Below are positions 12,717 through 20,854 of a DNA stretch of 62,000 bases, piece by piece; within the stretch, counting starts at the first letter, position 1, and the number at the start of each line of letters is the position of its first letter. The position numbers were made by a program, and so were the translations under genes. The stretch covers positions 227,501 through 289,500 of the forward strand of contig JACVTC010000028.1 in assembly GCA_016946835.1 (NCBI GenBank), written 5' to 3'. The DNA comes from Neocallimastix lanati (nom. inval.) (lineage: Eukaryota > Neocallimastigomycota > Neocallimastigomycetes > Neocallimastigales > Neocallimastigaceae). The notes under the pieces are model-generated. The model worked only from the letters and a program-made list of their open reading frames with translations, was not told the origin of the DNA and did no database searches.

Positions 12717-13632
12717 TACTATTTATTTATTTATACTATTTATTTATTTATGTTTGTATGTACTTATTTATTTATATAATAAAAAATAATAATAAAATCG
12801 AGCAATATAATTATGATATTGTAATTAATAAATATAAAATAAAATAGAAATGTTTAATAACATTTAAATTAATTAATATATTAATTAAAATAAATTTATA
12901 TATAAGAAATGATCAATTTTTAATATGTCGATAAATTTGTTTTAATTTATTTCTTTATATATAATAAATAATTTATATATAATTATGTTTTAATCATTTC
13001 ATAGTCAATAAAGTTCTTATATTTAATTAAGCAATATTTAACAATATATATTCAATAATATTTTCTTTAATTTATTTATATTAATAATTAGATAAATGAT
13101 CCATATAATCAATTAGAAGCAAGTTCCAATGTTTTTTTTATATAAATAAAAATATAATTAATATCAATTAATTATATAAGAAAATTGATATATTGTAATA
13201 AAAGTATTTTATTTTTTTAATAATAATAAATCTAAATAAAATAATTGATATTACTATATTTTCAAACTATGCATAAAATGTAAAAATATTTTTATATAAT
13301 ATTATTAAATATTAATAATAATAATAAAAATTGACGTAATAACCTTTAAAAAGTTTTTTTAATTAATTAAAGCGGAAAAACCTCCCATAAAAAGTAAAAA
13401 TTAAATGTATTGATTATTTTTTATTACTACCACTAACTTCATAGAAATACTATAATGTAATTAGATTAATGTACATAAAATGTAAAATACATTATATACA
13501 TTATTAATTTATCTTTTTTTTTTTTTTTTTTTTTTATTTTTTATTATAATCAAATCTGCTATAAATAAAGAAAAATTTCAGAATTTTTCTTCTTCTCTAT
13601 TTAAAATTAATAAAAATTAATATTAAATAAAA
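12164..13632. other. Intergenic region between divergent cyclin and MIF genes
   Basis: No gene recognised. It contains a TTTA array near 12688-12760 and a T tract at about 13517-13535, roughly 100 bases before the MIF start. A TGACGTAA octamer lies near 13333, about 300 bases upstream of the MIF ATG. It matches the CRE/ATF core but could easily be chance. Confidence 0.5.
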
Positions 13633-14510
13633 ATGGTAAGAAAAAATATATTGTTTAAAACAAAATTTAATAGATCAAAAAAAAAAAAAAAAAGAGAAAG
13701 TAATATTAATTGAATAATATGTTTATTTATAAATATTTAATATATACTTTTAAAACATGTTAACGTAATATTAAAAATAAAAGCCTTTCATTGAAATCAA
13801 GGTAAGAACATATTATAGTTTCAATTAGTAAATAAATAAAAATCATAAATATTTCAAATTTATATTGATAAGTATATTCTTTATTTATTTATTTATATAT
13901 AAATAAATAAAAGACCAACGCTACTTTCAACGACAAGCCTTCTGCTTTAAAGCAAATTTCTTCTATTGTTGCCAAGACCCTTGGTAAGCCAGAATCTTAC
14001 GTCGATGTTTGTATCATTGATAATGGTAAGTTATTATTTTTTTTTTGTATATATATAGAATTGATAATCTTTAAATACAGTTTTTTTTTTTAAAAAAAAT
14101 AAAAAGAAAGGTAACTAATAAATATTTATTTTTAAAATATTAAATATAAAGTTGCCATGAGTTTCGGTGGAACTACTGATACTGCTGCCTTAGTTACTTT
14201 AGGTTCTTTAGGCTGTATTGATGCTAGAACCAACAAGAAGACTTCAGCTGTAAGTATTAAAATATTATGGAAAATAGCAATATTAACTTAATTAATATTA
14301 ATTTCTTATATTTTTTCATTAATTAAAACAAAACAAAACAAAAAAATAAAAATAAAAATAAAAATGAAACAAAAAATAAAAATGAAAATGAAATAGGCTG
14401 TCTTCCAATTCCTTAAGGATACTATTAATTTAGATTCTCACAGAGGTTACATTTACTTCATTGATCTTCCAGGTGAAAACACTGGTTACGGTGGTAGTAC
14501 TTTCGCTTAA
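13633..14510 (+). CDS. MIF: Macrophage migration inhibitory factor (MIF)-type tautomerase, five exons
   Basis: A member of the MIF/D-dopachrome tautomerase family: small trimeric proteins whose N-terminal proline is a catalytic base in keto-enol tautomerisation. Exons: 13633-13635 (ATG only), 13784-13801 (18 bases), 13914-14025, 14152-14249, 14397-14510, giving 114 residues, the usual family length. The product starts MPFIEIKTN, so Pro1 is available after Met removal. It continues with LGKPESYVDVCI (Lys32 equivalent), MSFGGTTDTAALV, LGSLGCID, RGYIYFIDLP and ends GYGGSTFA, close to animal MIF throughout. The CxxC of human MIF is absent (AALV), and the position of human Asn97 is Tyr. Codon use is rich in AAC, TTC, GAC, AAG and ATC, unlike the neighbouring genes, which suggests high expression. 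No signal peptide is seen, as usual for the family. Confidence 0.96.
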
Positions 14511-14915
14511 ATCAAATCACGAATATAAATTATTCGATAAAATATTAAAAGCAAAAACAATTGTTTTGCTATTTGCATTTGAACAAAAGAAATTTAAAAA
14601 TTAAATAAAAAAAACCTGAAGAACAAAAGAAATTTCAAAAAAATAAATAAAAGTAAAAAATTTATGTATTAATGAGAAAAAAAATTACATAGTAATTTTC
14701 ATTAAAAATGGAAATAACTTAAAAAAATACGTGTAATTTTTTTATATAAAAAAAAGTAAAATAAAGTAAAAATTGCATATAATTTTTAAAAATAAATAAT
14801 TAGACTTTCATTAATGTGTGATGACTATTTTATCTATGTATAATCATGATAATTTCTATTTTATATCTATTTATTATATTAAATAAATTTATAAATAAAT
14901 ATATAAATGAACATG
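14511..14915. other. MIF 3' flank
   Basis: Includes the probable 3' UTR with a 15-base unit GAACAAAAGAAATTT occurring at about 14581 and 14620. Nothing else is recognised up to the LINE tail at 14920. Confidence 0.5.
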
Positions 14916-14950
14916 TAAATAAAATTAAGTTTATTCCTAGTCTAATAAAA
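14916..14950 (+). mobile_element. Solitary LINE 3' tail (element A type)
   Basis: Contains AGTTTATTCCTAGTCTAA, which matches the terminal sequence of element A just before its poly(A) at 20800-20815. No element-like sequence is recognised upstream, so it is an extremely 5'-truncated copy or the end of a short non-autonomous element. The A tail is reduced to AATAAAAATT. Confidence 0.65.
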
Positions 14951-15640
14951 ATTATTTATTTTTGTTTATTTACTTATTTATTTATTTATTTATTTCTCTA
15001 TTTATTTATATTGTGAATAAATGTATATTTATATAAATATTATAAAGATTATTCAATTGCCTCGATTTATGAATATTATATAAAAAAAAAGTTAATATAC
15101 CTATTTTTGTAAATAATAAATTTGATTAATTAAATTAATAAAATAAAGTATAAATTAAAATATATATATATTTTAATTTATATATTTTTTTATATACTTT
15201 TTCCCAATGATGGAACCTAAGCTGTATGGTTTCTGAGGGGATTCAGCAATTAGTATAATAATAAAATCTTAATTATTTTTCAATCTTATATGCAATTTCA
15301 ATCTTTTTATATAAAACATAACTGTAGCTTTTTAAATCAATTATTCAATCAAAAGAATTTTTTACACTATACTACTAACAATATTGTTTTTGTTTTTTTC
15401 TTATATTTTTTAAATTTTTTCTATATTTTTTCTATACTTTTTATATATATATATATACTTTTTTATCGTTATATATGTTATTTTATATTTCTATATTAAT
15501 TTTTTACTTTAGGTTTTTTTAATTTTCATATCCTTTTACAATATTTTAACATATAAAAAAAAAAAAAAATAAATTAAATTTACTATTTTACATTATTTTA
15601 TTGAATAAATAATTTTTCCACTAACATTGTTTTTTAAATA
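14951..15640. other. AT-rich sequence between LINE tail and LINE 5' fragment
   Basis: TTTA repeats near 14970-15010, TA-rich sequence and a hydrophobic AT-driven frame at 15290-15499 that is not accepted as a gene. No function recognised. Confidence 0.45.
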
Positions 15641-16330
15641 TATCTTAGGAAATACAATTCATGTGAAACTATTAACTCTTATATTCAGTAAACTTAAATG
15701 TTAAATATTTTATATATAATTCTTTGGTATTCAATCCTTATAATCAATTCATTTTAAATAGAAATTAAGTCAGTTCTTTTCTCAACTAACTCTAAACATG
15801 GATGCTTCTAGTTCTGTTAACACTACTCCCTTCCATCGTGGTTTCTACTGCTTCGGAAATCATATGAATAATTATAGCCTTATTTTCATTCATGACCTTA
15901 ATTCCCCAATGAAGTGGACTGTTTTTCCAGGTCCATGGAGGGTTGATGGAAAAGGAATAACCTATATCAGGTGTACTAATTACAGCTTTCTGTGATTCTG
16001 ATGATAATCAATGGTTATCTTTTCTAAAGTGGCTTCTAGTACGAAGAGAGAAATCTGGAATACTGGAAGACTGTAGAAAGTGAACTTGACGTTCTATAAT
16101 GTCTTAAACTGGATATGTAGTAACATTGGAGTTGTATAATTAATAATATCATGTAGTTTCTACATATTATCATTGTAATGAATCTATTGTATTTTTACTT
16201 TAGCATTATTTTGTATATGTTTTTTTCTATAGTATTATTTATACTCTCATGTAGCTATTGTAAAATGGAAATGTAGGAGATTGATTCACTCCAAAGCTTG
16301 TGTTTGAGACATTATTTAACGGATGGGAAT
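15640..16330 (+). mobile_element. Fragment of the 5' end of a LINE
   Basis: A 65-residue frame at 15798-15995 contains FHRGFYCFGNHMNNYSLIFI followed by HDLNSP, which parallels the N terminus of element A (RRGLRLYGPDHDKFVLIFIH, then DLESW) and the first codons of element B (DLNSW). The base composition of 15640-16330 is richer in G+C than the flanks. Nothing of the endonuclease or reverse transcriptase follows before element A begins. Non-LTR elements usually lose their 5' ends, so a copy that keeps only its 5' end implies deletion or recombination after insertion. Confidence 0.6.
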
Positions 16331-16439
16331 CTTTTTATAGTTTTTCACAACTATTATTTCATTTACATTTAAATTTTATATTATATATGATTATTTTACA
16401 GAAATTTTTACATAAAACAGGAATTTATAATTGAAAATC

Positions 16440-19400
16440 ATTAATTAAAAACTAGTCAACACAAAAAGAAAGAATAACAAACAAGTTTTAGCAAACAATA
16501 TACACGAAAGAGAAGACAACAGCAATAAATTTTTATTTTTTTTAATTTTTTAATTTTTTACTAATTTTATTTTTTTTTTTTTTATTTTTATATTACACTT
16601 ACCTTTTATTAATATAGATAAGTTTTTTATTTTATTATGTCAACTATACGAAGAGGTCTGCGACTTTATGGTCCTGACCATGATAAATTTGTTTTAATTT
16701 TCATTCATGATCTTGAATCTTGGACTGAAAGTAGACTATGGGAATTTTTAAGCAAAAAGATATCAAATTGTAATGAAGTTGTTCATGGAATCGTTAAAAA
16801 ACACTATATTAATATGGAAAACTACTTCATCCTAAGAGTTAACTATAATAATTGTACTGATTATTTGAAGGTTATTTATTTGATTACTAAGCACTTACCT
16901 GTTAAAAGAATAAAATGGAAGATTACTTCAAGGATACGCACATTTAGCAATGTTAATCATAATAGAACCAGGTATTATTCTGAACCCTCAATCCCCATCT
17001 CTGAAAGCCTCCTGTATGCTAACCCTTTTTCGAATACTAAATATTTCAACCTCTGTATTAGCTGGAACATAAATGGTTGGAATTCTGAAAAACGTGACGG
17101 ACTTACCAATTTTAATTCAATCTTTAATCCTATTTGTATTTGTCTTCAAGAAGTCGGTAATAGTTCATTCCTTAACTCCTTTTCTAACTCATATCCATTC
17201 CTTAATCATTATAGAACAGTACTGAGACGTGCGGACAAAAAAATCCCTGGTATGAGGGGCCTTTATATAGGTGTGCACTCCTCCTGCCAATTCACTAATG
17301 ATGATTTTGAATATAGATATATACTCTCAGTAAATATATTCTCTTTTTGGGGTGTCAGATGTTCTTTAGGGAACATTTACATCCCTAGCAAAAAACACAA
17401 AGACTCTAGAGAAAAAGCGGAAACTGATTTTGCTAATTGGCTCAAGAACCATCAGAATAACCCTTCGGCTATTGTTGGTGATTTCAATATGACTAAGCAA
17501 CAACTCAAAGATCTCATTCTTAGAATTTCCCCTCAATGGTTTCTTATGGATATGGTTGGTCATCAATTTACTTGGTCTAATGGTGGAAAGAATTCTTGTA
17601 TTGATTTTATAGTAGTGAACGATAAATTAAGAAATTATCTGAATATTGCTTCTGTATGCTACTCTTTTAATGACATCTCTGACCATTTACCACTTATTCT
17701 TTCTTGTAAAAAAATATCTCCTGATGGTTTTGTTACTCCTCCTCGGGATAAACAAATTAAGTGGTCTAATCGAATTTGTAGGGATAAACGTGAAGCAATC
17801 TTCTCTCATAATAAATTCACATGTTTACTGGATGAATTTGAACATTATGATAATCTAGACTCTAATACAATGGTTAAAAAACTTCTTGACACAGCAAATA
17901 AAATAGGCGATGACATTCAAGCAAGAGTTCCTACAAATTTACAGGGTTCAGCGTTCCATTGTCCTGCTTATATTAAGAAATTATCACATGAAAAACATTT
18001 ATTTTATAAAAGGATTAAAAATTTTAAACTTAGTAATGATTTGTCAAATCTTCAAGAATTTTGTGATCTCTCAAAAGAATATAGAGTTCTTTCTGATTAT
18101 ATCATTAGTATTAAAAGAAATATTAGGAATATTAGATTTAAAAATTTGATTCATTCCATCGGCGAATGTTTCTTAAAAAATGATGCCCAGCGTGGTTGGT
18201 CTGGACTTAAGAAAATTTCTAAACCTTCTTACTCTCCTTCCCAATCACCTGTATACATTAAAGATAAAGAAGGTAATGTTCTAGTATCCCAAGAAGATCA
18301 ACTCAATCGTTTTGCAGAACACTATGAAGAACTTGCTTCTGATATAACTGGTCACAGTCTTAATGAAAATTATTGGAAAAGAATACTTAATAATTCTTCT
18401 ACTCCTCAGGAATCATGGGATATTAATCAACCTATTTCCATGTCAGAAATTCATTCAACTGTTCTTTCAATGAAAAATAACAAAGCACCTGGTCCTGATG
18501 GTATACCTACAGAATTTTTTAAAGCATTTTTTAATTCTGAGAGTAGAAATTCTTCTCAGGATGACTCTAATCAAGAGGTTACTTATTCCGATTGTGCAAA
18601 GTGTCTGTTATTACTTTTTAATAAAATTTGGGATGGTGACTTTCCTAATGAATGGAACTCTGCTTCTATTGTTTCTATTCCTAAAAAAGGGGATCTTTCA
18701 GATTGTAATAATTATCGTGGTATTTCACTCATCAATGTAGGTTTAAAAATTCTATCAAAAATTGTCACTAAAAGAATATCGGACTATGCTTTTTCTAATG
18801 GAATAATTAGACCAGAACAGTTTGGTTTTAGAAATAAAGAAGAATGTATTAGTTTATTTGTATCCATTCGTGAAATTTGTCAAAGAAGAAAATTTAAGGA
18901 TAAATTTACCTTTCTTGCCTTTCTTGACCTTAAAAAAGCTTATGATTCAGTTCCAATTTACAATATACTTACTAAACTAAATAATCTTGGTATTCGTGGT
19001 AAATGCCTTCAATTCATTACTAATCTATACCTTACCTCGAAAGCTCGTGCAAACTTTAATGGTAAACTTTCAAAAGAATTTCCAATACACCGTGGTGTTC
19101 GCCAAGGGTGTCCTCTCTCACCTATTTTATTCAATATATTTATCAATGATATTTTTGATAAATGTAAAAGTTATGGTGTGATTACTGAAAAGAAAAAGTG
19201 TTGTGGTGGATTATTTGCTGATGATATTGTATTATTAGCTCCTACAAAATCTTCACTTAAAAACCTTTTGAATATTGCTCATGATTGGGGTATTAAAAAT
19301 GAAATGACCTTTGGAATCAATAAATGCGCTACACTAGTTGTTAAACCAAAGAATTTTATACCTTCAAGACATTATGAAAATCCTACATTTAAACTTGGTA

Positions 19401-20811
19401 TGAACTATATACCAAGCACTAATCAATATACATATCTTGGTATACCTTTTAATGAATCGTTGGATTTAAAACCTATTATTGCTAAAATGAACAGTAAAAT
19501 TAATTATACAGTTAACTCTTTCTTTAGATTTTTAACCAATAGGAATGTTCCTTTCTACTTTAAAACTCGTATACTAGTTTCTTTTGTCCTTAGTTCAGTT
19601 CTTTATTATGCTCCCTTACTTGGTTCAAATAAAAAGAATACTGAAAAAGCTCAAACTGCTTTTAATCGAGGTTTGTATTGGAGTTTCGGGTTTAAAAATA
19701 AATCCTCCAATACTTCAATTTACAATATGTCTAAGGAACTTTCTATACCTCCTATAGCTAGTTTTTGTGCTAAGGCGATGATTCGATGCTTTAAAAAGTG
19801 GAAAGATTCTTCTTGTATTATTTCTCATTTAGTCAAAAATATACCTACACTTTCTCACTATTCATGGACGAAAAAAGCACGGAGTTTAGCAGTACACAAG
19901 CACAATAATAAACTTCCTGGAGAAATAAGGAAGTTTTACTGGGAAAATATTCATTTTTCAAGCACTCCTGCGATCAGATCTACAAAATACAAGAAATTTA
20001 AATTTGGTTTTAAAAAATTTATTCAACGTCTATCACTTAAATATTCACAATTTTCTCTTGGATTTTTTTGGATTGGACGAATTAAATGTGGATTCAAATT
20101 TGATGTAAAAACGTATGTTAAAAGTAATCTAGTATCAGAAAATTGCCCAACATACTGCCCTTGTTGTGGTGAGAGTAACAGCATACCTAGTTTTACACAC
20201 TGGATACTTTTATGTCCTAAATTTGAAGAATTTAGGCAACATTTCATTCCCTTTGTTGATGAAATTTTTATTAATTTTTCTCTAATTGTTCATGAGAAAT
20301 CATTGAACATTCCTGATGATAAAGAGGAAGATTTTGATGATAATATCAATTTTTACGTGCTGTGTCTCCTTCTTGGCGGAAATGCAGTATTTGAAATCTT
20401 AAAGATCGGCTCGGGGGAAAGAAGGCGATATATTAATAATATTTTTCAATCACCTTCGAACGAGTCTTCTTTCCCGATTTCATATTTTGTGGGGCTTGCG
20501 GAATTCCTTACTAACGTTATGCCTATTGTGATTGGTGATTTTTACACCATGATCGATTTGTATAGTGTTAGACCTACCGTTGTCAAGAGCGTCGACGTCG
20601 TAACGATAAGGCAAAGAAGAAATTCTGATACAGATTCGAATGATAATTTTCATCCACATGGAGTTATCTTCGATGAATGGGAAGAGTTTGAGGCCTTTTC
20701 GTCCTCGAATCTCATAACGTAGTTTTTTAATATTAATATAAAAAATAATTTCATGTATTTAAATTTCATGTATTTTTTAAAAAAATATTATTAAATAAAG
20801 TTTATTCCTAG

Positions 20812-20852
<41 letters not shown>
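16440..20852 (+). mobile_element. Non-LTR retrotransposon (LINE), element A, apparently full coding length
   Basis: A 5' UTR-like stretch, one long ORF (16637-20722), a short 3' UTR, the terminal motif TTCCTAGTCTAAA and a poly(A) of about 37 bases (20815-20852) make a complete LINE. The 5' boundary is a guess from the change in composition. The tail ends directly in the 5' end of element B. Target-site duplications could not be recognised because both flanks are low complexity. Confidence 0.9.
16637..20722 (+). CDS. LINE ORF: RRM-like N terminus, APE endonuclease, reverse transcriptase, zinc knuckle (element A)
   Basis: Encodes the enzyme for target-primed reverse transcription, 1361 residues with no stop or frameshift. 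Residues about 18-98 alternate strands and helices like an RRM-type RNA-binding fold (VLIFIHDL ... FILRVNY ... IKWKIT); this is read from pattern only. The APE-type endonuclease spans about 138-358: NLCISWNINGWN, CLQEVG, VGDFN near 280, CIDFIVV and SDHLP near 348. The reverse transcriptase follows: NNKAPGPDGIPTEFF, IVSIPKKGDLSDCNNYRGIS, QFGFRNKEECISLF, FLDLKKAYDSVP, GVRQGCPLSPILFN and the catalytic FADD near residue 860. The C terminus has CPCCGES-x8-HWILLC near 1173, the CCHC knuckle of many LINE proteins. No RNase H domain or separate ORF1 was seen. The ATG at 16637 is the first in frame. An intact frame suggests recent activity. Confidence 0.96.
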   Translation: MSTIRRGLRLYGPDHDKFVLIFIHDLESWTESRLWEFLSKKISNCNEVVHGIVKKHYINMENYFILRVNYNNCTDYLKVIYLITKHLPVKRIKWKITSRIRTFSNVNHNRTRYYSEPSIPISESLLYANPFSNTKYFNLCISWNINGWNSEKRDGLTNFNSIFNPICICLQEVGNSSFLNSFSNSYPFLNHYRTVLRRADKKIPGMRGLYIGVHSSCQFTNDDFEYRYILSVNIFSFWGVRCSLGNIYIPSKKHKDSREKAETDFANWLKNHQNNPSAIVGDFNMTKQQLKDLILRISPQWFLMDMVGHQFTWSNGGKNSCIDFIVVNDKLRNYLNIASVCYSFNDISDHLPLILSCKKISPDGFVTPPRDKQIKWSNRICRDKREAIFSHNKFTCLLDEFEHYDNLDSNTMVKKLLDTANKIGDDIQARVPTNLQGSAFHCPAYIKKLSHEKHLFYKRIKNFKLSNDLSNLQEFCDLSKEYRVLSDYIISIKRNIRNIRFKNLIHSIGECFLKNDAQRGWSGLKKISKPSYSPSQSPVYIKDKEGNVLVSQEDQLNRFAEHYEELASDITGHSLNENYWKRILNNSSTPQESWDINQPISMSEIHSTVLSMKNNKAPGPDGIPTEFFKAFFNSESRNSSQDDSNQEVTYSDCAKCLLLLFNKIWDGDFPNEWNSASIVSIPKKGDLSDCNNYRGISLINVGLKILSKIVTKRISDYAFSNGIIRPEQFGFRNKEECISLFVSIREICQRRKFKDKFTFLAFLDLKKAYDSVPIYNILTKLNNLGIRGKCLQFITNLYLTSKARANFNGKLSKEFPIHRGVRQGCPLSPILFNIFINDIFDKCKSYGVITEKKKCCGGLFADDIVLLAPTKSSLKNLLNIAHDWGIKNEMTFGINKCATLVVKPKNFIPSRHYENPTFKLGMNYIPSTNQYTYLGIPFNESLDLKPIIAKMNSKINYTVNSFFRFLTNRNVPFYFKTRILVSFVLSSVLYYAPLLGSNKKNTEKAQTAFNRGLYWSFGFKNKSSNTSIYNMSKELSIPPIASFCAKAMIRCFKKWKDSSCIISHLVKNIPTLSHYSWTKKARSLAVHKHNNKLPGEIRKFYWENIHFSSTPAIRSTKYKKFKFGFKKFIQRLSLKYSQFSLGFFWIGRIKCGFKFDVKTYVKSNLVSENCPTYCPCCGESNSIPSFTHWILLCPKFEEFRQHFIPFVDEIFINFSLIVHEKSLNIPDDKEEDFDDNINFYVLCLLLGGNAVFEILKIGSGERRRYINNIFQSPSNESSFPISYFVGLAEFLTNVMPIVIGDFYTMIDLYSVRPTVVKSVDVVTIRQRRNSDTDSNDNFHPHGVIFDEWEEFEAFSSSNLIT

Positions 20853-20854
<2 letters not shown>

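Noticed and set aside
13333-13340. CRE/ATF-like octamer upstream of MIF
   Set aside because: A single eight-base match about 300 bases upstream is weak evidence, so it is mentioned only as context.
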